Shown: positions 46,424 through 55,954, numbered from the stretch's first letter. The stretch is DNA of 64,000 nt from BNXB01 sp031556375 (GCA_031556375.1 JAVBTA010000003.1:1-64000); one strand, 5' to 3'. Program-made: numbers and translations. The notes: a model not told the origin generated them from the sequence alone.

Positions 46424-46468
46424 TTTAGTACATTTACCGCATTAAAATAACTGTTTAAATTTATGATA

Positions 46469-47704
46469 ATGAAAAAGTTTGTATTCACAGTTGCACTATG
46501 CTTTGTTGTAGGGATGACTTTTGCTCAGAAAAAAGCTATAAGTGCAGCTAAAAACGAAATTAAAAACGATAAGCCTAACATTGAGGAAGCCAGAAACTTA
46601 ATCAAAGGGGCTATGGAAAATCCGGAAACAAAAGACGCCGCAGAAACTTATTATGTTGCCGGATTGATTGAAAACAAACAATTTGATATTGAAAAAATCA
46701 AAGAAGCATTAGGTCAAAAACCTGATGAAGCTGTGATGTACAAAAGTTTAGGAGCAATTCTTCCTTATTTCCTCAAAGCTGATGAATTAGATCAACTTCC
46801 TGATGAAAAAGGAAAAGTAAAACCTAAATTCAGAAAAGATATGAAAGCTTATCTTTCTGCAAATCATCCATATTATCGTAACGGAGGAGTTTTTTATAAT
46901 GATCAGAAAAATTTTGAAGAAGCTTATAAATTTTTTATGACTTATCTTGAAATTCCAAAACTGCCTATGTTTGAGGGAGATAAAGCAATGACTGCTACTG
47001 TTGGAGACTCTTCTTACCTGGAAATCAAGTATTATGCTGCAATTATTGCTTCTCAAATGGGAACTGATGATGGTCGCCAAAAAGCTATTGCATTGTACGA
47101 AAGCCTGAAAAGCGATGATTACAAATCTAATGAAGTATATCAGTATCTTTGTTATGAATATGAACAAGCTAAAGATACTGTTAATTTGGTGAAAACCCTG
47201 GAAGAAGGTGTAAACAAATTCCCGGAAGAACCATATTATCTGTTGAATTTGATTAATCAGTATATTTTCTCAAATCAGAATGCTAAAGCTGTAAAATATT
47301 TGGAAGAAGCTATCCAAAGAAAACCAAACGATGCTCAGTTATATGACGTTATGGGTCGCATTTTTGAAAATCAAACCGATACTGATAAAGCCATTGAATA
47401 TTTCCAAAAAGCATTGTCCCTGGATCCTAATTACGTAGAATCTTTGGGAAATATGGGACGTATTTATTATAACCGTGGTGTTGAAGCTCAGGCTGCAGCC
47501 AGCAGTATCGCTGATAATAAATTGTACAATGAGGCTATTTCAAAAGTTAAAGATCTGTTCAAACAGGCTTTACCATATTTCGAAAAAGCTCACGAATTGA
47601 AGCCTGATGATACTGAATGTATGAATACTTTGAGAAGTATTTATTATGTTTTAGGTATGGGTGAACAATTCGAAAAAATTGAAAAAGAAATGAATGGTAA
47701 ATGA
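46469..47704 (+). CDS. Exported tetratricopeptide-repeat protein
   Basis: From the ATG at 46469 (an alternative lies at 46463), the 411-residue product has a signal peptide ending in TFAQ. A helical body has TPR units, clearest at about residues 270-345 (EPYYLLNLINQYIFSNQNAKAVKYLEEAIQ, DAQLYDVMGRIFENQTDTDKAIEYFQKALSLDPN). It probably scaffolds protein complexes in the periplasm. It follows gyrA by 45 bases and ends at a strong terminator. Confidence 0.85.
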   Translation: MKKFVFTVALCFVVGMTFAQKKAISAAKNEIKNDKPNIEEARNLIKGAMENPETKDAAETYYVAGLIENKQFDIEKIKEALGQKPDEAVMYKSLGAILPYFLKADELDQLPDEKGKVKPKFRKDMKAYLSANHPYYRNGGVFYNDQKNFEEAYKFFMTYLEIPKLPMFEGDKAMTATVGDSSYLEIKYYAAIIASQMGTDDGRQKAIALYESLKSDDYKSNEVYQYLCYEYEQAKDTVNLVKTLEEGVNKFPEEPYYLLNLINQYIFSNQNAKAVKYLEEAIQRKPNDAQLYDVMGRIFENQTDTDKAIEYFQKALSLDPNYVESLGNMGRIYYNRGVEAQAAASSIADNKLYNEAISKVKDLFKQALPYFEKAHELKPDDTECMNTLRSIYYVLGMGEQFEKIEKEMNGK

Positions 47705-47712
47705 TTACCATA

Positions 47713-47758
47713 AATGTAATAAAAATACCGCCGATTTTGGCGGTATTTTTATTACATT
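47713..47758. terminator. Strong terminator after the TPR gene
   Basis: A perfect 20-base stem ending in CCGCC/GGCGG with a six-base loop and a T-rich 3' arm. Confidence 0.9.
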
Positions 47759-47848
47759 AAATTTGAATATAATTACTATTATGTTTAATACTAAAAACCG
47801 ATGGATATATTTTTTAGCCCTCTTAAAAGTGACCATTGCTCTATATTC

Positions 47849-48370
47849 TTATTCTATAAGTTGAATTCTTGCGTCCTGTATTATCTTCACATTACCTTGG
47901 GGATTGCCATCTTCTACAAATACCATTAACTTCCGACGTTTACCAGTTGTGTTTTCATCCAATTTTACGTAAATCTTATTACCTTTATGTATTGCTGTAT
48001 ACCAATCTCCATAAACAGTATCTCTGTAATAATAAAAATATTGTACAAATTGTTTTCTATCCCCATAACGATTTTCATGGGGAACTTTTTCATTGGAGAT
48101 AAATGTTGTATCGTTGTCAATTATGATTAAGACCCCAGAAATTTCCATCCCTTCACGAGAGGGCTTGGATTTAAAAGAAACTTCATTTCTTTCGGAATCA
48201 AGGATAATACTATCTTTATTAAATGTAACCCTCCCGGTTCCAAGTGGCCCTAGCCCTTGTTCCCTTCTTTCTTGTAAATTTTTGCAATTATATAATGTAT
48301 AGGCAAAAAAACAACAAAAGAAAGCTAAAGTAATTCCCTTTTTTTTTGAAAAGTTTAAATCAGTTTCCAT
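47849..48370 (-). CDS. Small membrane-anchored protein with a BACON-like domain, protease neighbour
   Basis: The 173-residue protein has a hydrophobic N-terminal segment (about 12-28) ending near a Cys in LYNCKN, which may be a lipoprotein signal. The remainder is a beta-rich domain with GDWYTAIHKGNKIYVKLDENTTGKRR and IIQDA, resembling the BACON pattern (W, then N.T..R, then V..Q). It overlaps the C10 protease gene by 11 bases. Protease inhibitors are often paired with C10 proteases in Bacteroides, so an inhibitor or surface-anchoring role is possible but not shown. Confidence 0.6.
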   Translation of the reverse strand: METDLNFSKKKGITLAFFCCFFAYTLYNCKNLQERREQGLGPLGTGRVTFNKDSIILDSERNEVSFKSKPSREGMEISGVLIIIDNDTTFISNEKVPHENRYGDRKQFVQYFYYYRDTVYGDWYTAIHKGNKIYVKLDENTTGKRRKLMVFVEDGNPQGNVKIIQDARIQLIE

Positions 48371-49706
48371 TGATATAAATTATTTCAGTTTCAAGGGTAA
48401 AATCTTTTTTGCTTTTAGCTATATTATAAATATTAGCAGCAAACCATCCATTAGAACTATTTGGACCCCAACCCCAATTACAGTGAGCCTCAAAAACTTT
48501 AAAATAAGAAAGAGCATCATAAGATGCGGGACGAGGAGGAAAAATAACAGGACAGGCCTTCCATTCACACCTAATATTGTCAATTACCCATGCATGCCCT
48601 TCCCCTCTTGGGGTTTTGCCTGAGACAATTGTTGGATAACCTTTAGTACGGCAAAGAAATACTTTTTTCCAGTCAATCCTATCTTTACCAAAAGTAAGAT
48701 CAAATCCCCAGTTATTTTTTAAATATTGGTATAGATTAGTAAGGTAAGCACTACTTTCGCAGCCATATTTCATATAACAACCTTTCCCAACAGAATCTAC
48801 AAAAATAGCTACTTTTTTTGAATAAAGAGTATCGTCAACACTAACTGTTTTCATTGATCGTAATTTTACTAAATTATGATATTTTCCTTGAGATGAAGTT
48901 CCTATTGGAGAATATTTGTCACCAAGAAAAGCAATAGCTTGTGCTCCTGCTATAGCTACACATCCGGCAGGACATCTACCTTCATAACTGAAATGGTTAC
49001 CACAACTTTCTGGTTCAAGTGACATATTAAGGTTATATGGTGCATTTTGATTCCATTCTGTTGTCATATACATGTCGGGTTCCCAAGCTGGATTGCCTTG
49101 CATGGTAGGATTCCAAGTATATAATGTTTTACAAAATTCTGAAATAGGAATACCTCCTAATGGATAAATAACATCAGCTTGTTGTGAATTATAATATTCG
49201 ATAATATTCTCTTCCACAATATCAGGAATAGCTGAAAGTGTCATTGCCAATCCTATGTTGTAGGTGGTGTCTGATAGTTGTCCACTTTCAACATAAGCAT
49301 ATATTCGCTCTATTCTTTCATCTCCGGTAGCTATAGAATAACCTTTTTCCTCTCCATGCCTAAAAGTCACAGTATATAGATCTAGTGAGGTTTTATTTGT
49401 GGTATCCTTTTCTGAACTTGTAGACCTAAGTTGGTTTTGTTTTATATTAAAAGTAAAAGTCGTTTTCGATACTGATTCTACAATAATATCTTCACTTGAA
49501 CGTAATTTAGGGTTCGCAGAATCTATTTTTTTTTTGAAATTCGTAATTACATTTAATGCAGATTTAAATCCTTCGCTTTCAATAAGTTCATTTTTAGAAG
49601 CATTTTCAATCTCATTTTGATCGTTAAGATCATCAGAGCAACTGCTTGTTACAAAGCAGCTTACAAGTGTAATAAAACAAAACAAATAAGTTATTTTTCT
49701 TTTCAT
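48360..49706 (-). CDS. C10-family (streptopain-like) cysteine protease, lipoprotein
   Basis: The 448-residue protein has a lipoprotein-type signal (LVSC or SSCS). A propeptide (about 30-190) is followed by a C10 catalytic domain. The nucleophile is Cys249 in PAGCVAIAGAQAIAF, the base is His371 in GEGHAWVIDN, and the HCNWGWG..NGWF block follows. Related proteins in Bacteroides and Porphyromonas are secreted or surface proteases that mature by self-cleavage. The gene and its small neighbour are AT-rich compared with gyrA and radA on either side, which may reflect transfer. Confidence 0.9.
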   Translation of the reverse strand: MKRKITYLFCFITLVSCFVTSSCSDDLNDQNEIENASKNELIESEGFKSALNVITNFKKKIDSANPKLRSSEDIIVESVSKTTFTFNIKQNQLRSTSSEKDTTNKTSLDLYTVTFRHGEEKGYSIATGDERIERIYAYVESGQLSDTTYNIGLAMTLSAIPDIVEENIIEYYNSQQADVIYPLGGIPISEFCKTLYTWNPTMQGNPAWEPDMYMTTEWNQNAPYNLNMSLEPESCGNHFSYEGRCPAGCVAIAGAQAIAFLGDKYSPIGTSSQGKYHNLVKLRSMKTVSVDDTLYSKKVAIFVDSVGKGCYMKYGCESSAYLTNLYQYLKNNWGFDLTFGKDRIDWKKVFLCRTKGYPTIVSGKTPRGEGHAWVIDNIRCEWKACPVIFPPRPASYDALSYFKVFEAHCNWGWGPNSSNGWFAANIYNIAKSKKDFTLETEIIYINGN

Positions 49707-49852
49707 GTTTTAATTTGTTTAAATATTAATATTAAAGAGCTATTGGTTACATAATATTCTTATCCCATTATTTGCACAAAAATACATATAATTATTTCAA
49801 AAATACACCTTCAATTATCAATCAATTGTCATTATTTTACGCTCTCTACAAT

Positions 49853-49883
49853 TTTGATATCTTCGTAAAACCTATTACCTTTG
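49853..49883 (+). promoter_or_regulatory. Promoter of radA
   Basis: TTTG at 49853-49856 and TACCTTTG at 49876-49883 are 19 bases apart, a full match to the Bacteroidota pattern. The ATG is 20 bases beyond. Confidence 0.75.
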
Positions 49884-49902
49884 TTTAAAAGATAAAAAAA
49901 TT

Positions 49903-51273
49903 ATGGCAAAAACCAAAACAGCATATGTTTGTACCAACTGCGGCAATGATTCTCCGAAATGGCTCGGAAAATGTCCGGTTTGTAATGAATGGAATACTTA
50001 TGTAGAACAGATTATCGCTCCGAAATCGAATTCCGGAATATCTTTACAACATTCACACGAGACTCCCGCATCCACGCCGTTGTTGCTAAGCGAAATAAAT
50101 ACCGGTGATGAGATACGAATGAGTCTTATCGATGAAGAATTTAACCGGGTTTTAGGTGGCGGACTGGTTCCAGGATCTTTGGTATTGATCGGTGGAGAAC
50201 CAGGAATCGGTAAATCGACTCTGGTATTACAAACAGTGCTGCGACTTACCAATTATAAGACACTATATGTCTCCGGTGAAGAAAGCGCTAAACAGCTGAA
50301 ATTGAGGGCTGAACGCATTGGATATGATAATCCTCAATGCTTAATTGTTTGCGAAACATCTCTGGATCAGATATTTACACATATTAAAAATACAAATCCT
50401 GATTTGGTGATAATAGACTCGATACAAACGATTTTCATTGAAAATATAGAATCTTCTCCGGGAAGCGTCACACAAGTACGGGAATGTGCAGCTTCTATCC
50501 TGAAGTTCGCCAAAGAAACGGGAACCCCTGTCCTACTCATCGGCCATATCAATAAGGAAGGTAGTATTGCCGGTCCTAAAGTGCTGGAACACATAGTAGA
50601 TACAGTTCTTCAATTTGATGGAGACCAGCATTATATGTACCGGATTCTTCGCAATATCAAGAACCGTTTTGGAAGTACCTCTGAATTAGGGATTTACGAG
50701 ATGAAACAAACTGGTTTACGGGAAGTAAGTAATCCCTCCGAACTATTGTTAACCCAAAATCATGAAGGATTAAGTGGAGTCGCAATTGCAGCTGCCGTTG
50801 AAGGAATTAGACCTTTTTTGATTGAAACACAGTCACTTGTAAGCACAGCTGCATATGGAACACCCCAACGAAGCGCTACCGGATTCGATATTCGCAGGAT
50901 GAATATGTTGTTGGCCGTTTTGGAGAAACGTGCCGGATTCAAATTAATACAAAAAGATGTATTCCTGAATATTGCAGGAGGATTAAGAGTTAACGACCCA
51001 GCAATCGATTTATCTGTGATCAGTGCAGTATTGTCTTCCAGTTTGGATGTTGCCATCGAACGTGAGGTCTGTATGGCTGGAGAAGTTGGCCTTTCCGGTG
51101 AAATACGACCGGTAAATCGTATCGAACAGCGAATTTTGGAAGCTGAAAAACTGGGCTTTAATACCATTATTATCCCTCACAATAATCTGAAAGGATTTGA
51201 TTACAAAAAAACTCAAATAAGAATTGTTTCTGTAAAAAAAGTCGAAGAAGCATTCAGGGAACTCTTCGGATAA
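49903..51273 (+). CDS. radA: DNA repair protein RadA
   Basis: RadA is a RecA-like branch-migration helicase. The 456-residue protein has the N-terminal zinc finger (CTNCG...CPVC), Walker A GGEPGIGKSTL, the KNRFGSTSELGIYEM motif and the C-terminal Lon-like domain (AGEVGLSGEIRPV). It is a single gene with a strong promoter, convergent with pyrD two bases away. Confidence 0.96.
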   Translation: MAKTKTAYVCTNCGNDSPKWLGKCPVCNEWNTYVEQIIAPKSNSGISLQHSHETPASTPLLLSEINTGDEIRMSLIDEEFNRVLGGGLVPGSLVLIGGEPGIGKSTLVLQTVLRLTNYKTLYVSGEESAKQLKLRAERIGYDNPQCLIVCETSLDQIFTHIKNTNPDLVIIDSIQTIFIENIESSPGSVTQVRECAASILKFAKETGTPVLLIGHINKEGSIAGPKVLEHIVDTVLQFDGDQHYMYRILRNIKNRFGSTSELGIYEMKQTGLREVSNPSELLLTQNHEGLSGVAIAAAVEGIRPFLIETQSLVSTAAYGTPQRSATGFDIRRMNMLLAVLEKRAGFKLIQKDVFLNIAGGLRVNDPAIDLSVISAVLSSSLDVAIEREVCMAGEVGLSGEIRPVNRIEQRILEAEKLGFNTIIIPHNNLKGFDYKKTQIRIVSVKKVEEAFRELFG

Positions 51274-51275
51274 AT

Positions 51276-52190
51276 TTATCCGATTTCCAGACCTCCGATG
51301 ATCTCTGTCACAGATTGAAATCCGTGTCTGTCCAGGTATTCATTGATACCATCCACGACTTTAACTGAAATTGCCGGATCTATAAAGTTATAAGTGCCAA
51401 TCTGGATGCCTGTGGAGCCTGCCAGAATAAATTCTATCGCATCAGTGGCATTGGAAATACCTCCCATACCAATAATTGGAATTTTGACAGCTTTATAAGT
51501 CTGATATACCATCCTCAAGGCAATCGGTTTAACACAAGCACCTGATAACCCGCCTGTTACCGTAGATAATATCGGACGACGTTTTTCCGCATTAATTGCC
51601 ATTCCTACAATTGTATTGATAAGGGAAACTGCATCAGCACCTTCCGCTTCAACTGTTCTTGCAATCTCGGTAATGTCTGTTACATTTGGAGATAGCTTGA
51701 CTATCAATGTTTTATGATATACATTTCTAATTGCTTTCACAACTTGTGATGCACTTTGGCAACTTGTACCGAAAGCCATACCTCCTTGTTTTACATTTGG
51801 ACAGGAAATATTCAGTTCGATAGCGGGAATGTCTTCCAGGTCATTGACTTTTTCTGCACAGGAAATATATTCTTCTATCGTAGAACCACTTACATTGACC
51901 ATCATATGGGTATTGTACTTCCTTATTTCCGGATAAATATGAGAAATGAAATAATCGATACCTTTGTTCTGTAACCCTACGGCATTTAGCATTCCTAACG
52001 GTGTTTCAGCCATCCTGGGATAGAAATTACCTTCCCGGTGTGTAGCAGTCGTTCCCTTCATAAAAACACCGCCTATACGCGATAAATCCATAAAATCCAG
52101 GAACTCTGTACCGTATCCGAATGTGCCGGAAGCAGTCATTACCGGATTCTTAAATGATAAATTGCCTATATTTATATTCAGATTTGCCAT
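51276..52190 (-). CDS. pyrD: Dihydroorotate dehydrogenase B catalytic subunit PyrD
   Basis: PyrD oxidises dihydroorotate to orotate in pyrimidine synthesis. At 304 residues it is the class 1B form, with catalytic Cys in ELNISCPNVKQGG and the FMN-binding PIIGMGGISN block. It works with the PyrK electron-transfer subunit encoded just upstream, with which it overlaps by 13 bases. Confidence 0.95.
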   Translation of the reverse strand: MANLNINIGNLSFKNPVMTASGTFGYGTEFLDFMDLSRIGGVFMKGTTATHREGNFYPRMAETPLGMLNAVGLQNKGIDYFISHIYPEIRKYNTHMMVNVSGSTIEEYISCAEKVNDLEDIPAIELNISCPNVKQGGMAFGTSCQSASQVVKAIRNVYHKTLIVKLSPNVTDITEIARTVEAEGADAVSLINTIVGMAINAEKRRPILSTVTGGLSGACVKPIALRMVYQTYKAVKIPIIGMGGISNATDAIEFILAGSTGIQIGTYNFIDPAISVKVVDGINEYLDRHGFQSVTEIIGGLEIG

Positions 52191-52954
52191 TTCAATTTTT
52201 CTATATTAATAACCGGTCCTTCAGTACAAACACAAATATGTCCTTCCGTTGTATTCTCAACACAACATAAACAGGCACCTATACCGCATGCCATCAGGTT
52301 TTCAAGCGATACTTCACATGGAATATCCGATTGTTTGGCATAAGCTGCCACAGCATGCATCATTGGACTAGGTCCACAGGTATAAATAATATCATAACGG
52401 TTTTCTTTCAGAATAGAGTGATGTGTTACAAACCCTTTTTCTCCAAGTTTTCCGTCTTCAGTTGTAACAAAGATATCTCCGTATTTTTTGAATTCCTCTA
52501 AAAGAAGCAGGTCTTTTTCTGAACGTGCTCCAAGCAGGAATGTTGGTGAATATCCTTGTGATTTAAGCAAAGAACCTAAATACAACATCGGAGCAACTCC
52601 AACTCCTCCACCAACCAGTAGCGGTTTATCGTTTCTCGTCTTTGGTATAGAGAAACTATTTCCTAATGGATACATCAGGTTGACTGTTTGCCGGGGTTTT
52701 AACTCCGCAAGTTTCTTTGTTCCATCACCGACTAACTGAATTAATAACCATAACTCATTTTTGGCTCTGTCTACATAATTAATGGAGATCGGACGACGAA
52801 GAAAAGTTGTAGGCGAACCATCTACCCGGACTTGCACAAATTGACCCGGCAACATTTCCGGAATAGTTGTATCGAGGGTTAGTTTCAAAAGGCAATAGTT
52901 CGGATGTAATCGAATATTTTCGGTTATTGTCCAATCTGATGCATATTTTTTCAT
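52178..52954 (-). CDS. pyrK: Dihydroorotate dehydrogenase electron-transfer subunit PyrK
   Basis: PyrK passes electrons from dihydroorotate dehydrogenase to NAD+ through FAD and a 2Fe-2S cluster. The 258-residue protein has the FAD block TFLRRPISIN, the nucleotide block VGGGVGVAPMLYLG and a C-terminal cluster motif CGIGACLCC...C.C. It heads the pyrK-pyrD pair. Confidence 0.95.
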   Translation of the reverse strand: MKKYASDWTITENIRLHPNYCLLKLTLDTTIPEMLPGQFVQVRVDGSPTTFLRRPISINYVDRAKNELWLLIQLVGDGTKKLAELKPRQTVNLMYPLGNSFSIPKTRNDKPLLVGGGVGVAPMLYLGSLLKSQGYSPTFLLGARSEKDLLLLEEFKKYGDIFVTTEDGKLGEKGFVTHHSILKENRYDIIYTCGPSPMMHAVAAYAKQSDIPCEVSLENLMACGIGACLCCVENTTEGHICVCTEGPVINIEKLKWQI

Positions 52955-53050
52955 ATACTCTAATTTTGTAAGAGCAAAATATCTTTTGCCCTATTTTTTT
53001 AGGGGAAACAACAATTTTTGCTAATTTTTGGACACAAATTTACGAAATTA

Positions 53051-53494
53051 TTATCGGTTTTCCGGAACGAAGTTCTCAAATGTGTTGTCTGAGTAGTAAA
53101 TAATTATTTTGTCCACAATTTTAGAACTGACTCTTGGTATTCTAATTTCCTCTATTTCAGGCTTATTTACTGTCTTATCAGGGGTTTTAACCTCAATTTC
53201 CTTGCGATATTCTATTTTTTCCGGGACTTTGTCCTGATTTACAGGAATCTCATCAAATAAAGACGGTTGAAGGAAAGCTTTATCTCCTTTATATAACGGA
53301 CCGGTTCCGAACATTAACCATTCGGTATTGATATGAGGAAAAGTTGCCAGGATTTTTGTAATGACATCCAAGCTCGGATTATTGCGTCCATTTAAAATAT
53401 GGTTCATTGTTCCACGACTGATTCCGATGCGATCGGCAAACAATGATGGGTTACTATTCTCTTTCTCTATGATTTTTTTTATCCGTTCAACCAT
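53051..53494 (-). CDS. XRE-family transcriptional regulator
   Basis: The 147-residue protein starts with a helix-turn-helix of the XRE type (about 6-58, NPSLFADRIGISRGTMNHILNGRNNPSLDVITKIL). A charged linker and a short C-terminal domain (SKIVDKIIIYYSDNTFENF) follow, the latter probably for dimer contact. Two identical dyad sites lie 107 and 188 bases upstream, suggesting it may control its own promoter. The target genes are not visible here. A phage-repressor origin is possible. Confidence 0.85.
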   Translation of the reverse strand: MVERIKKIIEKENSNPSLFADRIGISRGTMNHILNGRNNPSLDVITKILATFPHINTEWLMFGTGPLYKGDKAFLQPSLFDEIPVNQDKVPEKIEYRKEIEVKTPDKTVNKPEIEEIRIPRVSSKIVDKIIIYYSDNTFENFVPENR

Positions 53495-53600
53495 AAATTT
53501 ACTTAAAAATTAAATTTTTCGAGATTGTATATTGGTGATAAAATGTATAACAAAATCAAATTTTGAATGCAAAATGTAAGGTGCAATTTCAGAAGCAGAT

Positions 53601-53614
53601 TTGTATAAATACAA
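53601..53614. promoter_or_regulatory. Dyad operator candidate, copy 1
   Basis: TTGTATAAATACAA: arms TTGTAT and ATACAA around AA, exactly repeated at 53682. This arrangement is expected of a repressor dimer site. Confidence 0.5.
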
Positions 53615-53681
53615 CGTTGAAATTCACAAATACAAATGTACGAATTAATATTTACTTCTCCAAATAACTATACGTGTATAT

Positions 53682-53695
53682 TTGTATAAATACAA
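53682..53695. promoter_or_regulatory. Dyad operator candidate, copy 2
   Basis: The same 14-base sequence as at 53601, 81 bases further upstream of the XRE gene. A nearby TGTATACA-like sequence (about 53706-53713) may be a half site. Confidence 0.5.
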
Positions 53696-54234
53696 TTGTT
53701 GTGAATGTATACAATAATATAAATACATGTGTAATTTCATTGAGAGTTATATTCAATTATCAATTTAATAAATGAATGTATTTCGTTGATTATTAAAGTA
53801 ATAATTATAAAAATAAAGTCTTTATTGGTAGTTGTTTACAATTACCACACAACACTGATATAATATGTGAATTAAAAGATTATATTAAATACGTAATTTA
53901 CTGGTTTTTAATCATTTATTTCTTAAATTGTAAAGTATTTTATGTTCCAGAAAAGGTAATATCACATTTGTAATTTTAACATTGTAACCGTCTATGAAAT
54001 CATGCGGTTTACAAATGTTTATTCACATGCTTTTACAAACATATCCAAATCAATACCCCCTCACCCATAACTTGACATGCAAACATTTGGATTTGTTCAG
54101 TTGCGTATACAACTATAGATTTTTGTCAAATTGATTTTTTGCTAAAAATGATGCTATATTGGATTCTAATTTGGGTGTCTTTTTGAGTGGTTTTAGGGAT
54201 TCGCCGATCTATTTATATCCTACTAACGTGAATA

Positions 54235-54349
54235 AAAAACTCCCGGAGAATTGCATATTTCTGTCCAATCCTCCGGGAGTCAAAATTTATTTAATTCTCG
54301 CGGACTTAAAATTTGGAGTATTATTTGCATGTTTTCTTCCAAATTCATT
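54235..54349 (-). ncRNA. Candidate small RNA
   Basis: On the minus strand, TTTG (54381-54384) and TAATTTTA (54355-54362), 18 bases apart, resemble a promoter. A hairpin AATTTGGA/TCCAAATT (54310-54345) comes next. A 14-pair terminator stem (54239-54280) with one mismatch, ending in six T, closes the unit. No reading frame fits. The predicted RNA is about 115 bases. Confidence 0.35.
54239..54280 (-). terminator. Intrinsic terminator on the minus strand
   Basis: ACTCCCGGAG and CTCCGGGAGT pair, with inner ATTG/CAAT and a mismatch. TTTTTT follows on the minus strand. Confidence 0.75.
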
Positions 54350-54516
54350 TTTGATAAAATTATGCATGGAGATATCAATGCAAAAAATGATAATCTGTTA
54401 TTATTTATCTTTTAATGAAGTAAATTTCATATCCCTAAAAATTAATTAAAGTTAATATACTTAAAAGCATAGGTAGTAAATAATACAAAAAAATAAATAA
54501 TATCTGCCATTTTAAC

Positions 54517-54524
54517 TATCTTTG
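54517..54524 (+). promoter_or_regulatory. -7 promoter element of the YihY gene
   Basis: TATCTTTG followed by C matches the consensus. It overlaps an in-frame ATG at 54522, so translation must begin at the next ATG, 54549. Confidence 0.65.
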
Positions 54525-54548
54525 CTTTGTTGTTTTAAACGTTTTGAT

Positions 54549-55886
54549 ATGTCAAAAATCAGCGATATCCCTCAACAGATAGCCAAATTATGGAAGTTTA
54601 TAACTGAAGATGTCTGGAGAATGTCTTTTGACGGACTTAGTACGAAACGTCAGAGAGGATACAATCTCATTAAAGTTATTGTTCTGGCTTTCAGGCGTTT
54701 TCAGGAAGACAACCTGCAACGTAACGCATCTGCTTTAACCTACAGTTCTTTACTCTCACTGGTTCCCATGTTGGCCGTACTATTATCTATTGCCAAAGGA
54801 TTTGGATTCAATAATATTGTCGAAAGCCAGTTATTCAATTATTTTCCGGGACAAAAAGAGGCATTGACTCATATATTTGAATTTGTCGATTCTTATATGA
54901 GTCACTCTAAAGATGGACTCTTTTTTGGTTTGGGACTTGTCTTGTTATTGTATACCGTGATAAACCTGATTTCGACGGTAGAAGATAATTTCAATAAAAT
55001 ATGGCAGGTACAAAAGGGCCGGTCTTATACCAGAAGGATAACGGATTATTTTTCCATACTTATTATTTTACCGGTATTCTTGATCTGTGCGTCAGGTATC
55101 TCCATTTTTATGACTACCACCATGGATTCTTTAATGGATTCCCCGTATTTTTATATATCTTCGATTTATAATATTATCTTAAAAATAGTACCTCTTATCG
55201 TCTCCATTTTTGCTTTTACAGCTTTGTATATTTATCTACCTAATACAAAAGTAAAATTCAGGCATGCCTTTTATGCCGGAATATTTGCCGGTATTGGTTT
55301 TCAACTTTTTCAATTCCTGTACGTCAGTGGACAGATGTGGGTGTCAAAATATAATGCTATTTACGGAAGTTTTGCCTTTCTCCCGTTATTGTTGTTGTGG
55401 ATGCAGCTTTCATGGACTATTTGTTTATTGGGCGCTGAGATTGCCTATGCCGGACAAAATGTTCGTAATTATGAATTTGAGACTGATAGCAAAAATATTA
55501 CTCAACGTTATAATGATTTCCTTATTCTAACAATTATGACTTTGATAGTCAAACGTTTCCAGGAAGAAAATCCACCATATACAGTAGATGAGATTTCAAT
55601 TGAATATAAAATCCCGATTCGTCTGACCAGTCATATTTTATTTTATCTGGTTGATTTAGGGTTAGTTAATGAAATTAAAGATGATGACCAATATCCAAAT
55701 TACCAACCGGCATTGGATATTAATAAGATTACGATTAGATATTTGTTTGAAAAAATAGATACTTATGGTTCTGAAAATTTCTTTGTAGATAAAAATATTA
55801 AATTCCGGAACGAATGGCAGTCGATACTAAAATTAAGGGAAGATATGTATGCAATTGAAGGAGATAAGTTGCTAAAAGATCTGTAA
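54549..55886 (+). CDS. YihY/BrkB family inner-membrane protein
   Basis: The protein (445 residues from 54549) has about six membrane helices in the YihY domain (about 40-295): RNASALTYSSLLSLVPMLAVLLS, IYGSFAFLPLLLLWMQLSW and the GAEIAYA block. A cytoplasmic winged-helix-like C-terminal extension (about 310-440) follows. An old label as ribonuclease BN is not supported for this family. The start was set by the promoter position. A terminator at 55910-55948 follows. Confidence 0.88.
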   Translation: MSKISDIPQQIAKLWKFITEDVWRMSFDGLSTKRQRGYNLIKVIVLAFRRFQEDNLQRNASALTYSSLLSLVPMLAVLLSIAKGFGFNNIVESQLFNYFPGQKEALTHIFEFVDSYMSHSKDGLFFGLGLVLLLYTVINLISTVEDNFNKIWQVQKGRSYTRRITDYFSILIILPVFLICASGISIFMTTTMDSLMDSPYFYISSIYNIILKIVPLIVSIFAFTALYIYLPNTKVKFRHAFYAGIFAGIGFQLFQFLYVSGQMWVSKYNAIYGSFAFLPLLLLWMQLSWTICLLGAEIAYAGQNVRNYEFETDSKNITQRYNDFLILTIMTLIVKRFQEENPPYTVDEISIEYKIPIRLTSHILFYLVDLGLVNEIKDDDQYPNYQPALDINKITIRYLFEKIDTYGSENFFVDKNIKFRNEWQSILKLREDMYAIEGDKLLKDL

Positions 55887-55909
55887 ATCAGTTGATCATA
55901 CAATTCAAA

Positions 55910-55948
55910 AATAACGCCTTTCAAATTAATGGTTTGAAAGGCGTTATT
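55910..55948. terminator. Terminator after the YihY gene
   Basis: A perfect 16-base stem (AATAACGCCTTTCAAA and its complement) with a seven-base loop. Confidence 0.8.
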
Positions 55949-55954
55949 AACTTT

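Larger units (their letters stand above)
53495..54548. other. About 1 kb AT-rich intergenic region
   Basis: No protein gene here convinces me. It holds two copies of a dyad motif (53601 and 53682), a fold-back at 54038-54097 (arms AACATATCCAAAT and ATTTGGATTTGTT, one mismatch), a related TTGCGTATACAA at 54101-54112, a candidate small RNA on the minus strand (54235-54349) and the yihY promoter (54517-54524). Confidence 0.6.

Noticed and set aside
53495..53760. CRISPR-like repeats ahead of the XRE gene
   Set aside because: There are only two copies of a 14-base dyad with unequal flanks and no cas genes, so operators are a better reading.
54159..54449. 96-codon plus-strand frame in the long intergenic region
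   Set aside because: It runs straight through the strong terminator stem on the other strand, has no promoter or family likeness and is biased by AT-rich sequence.
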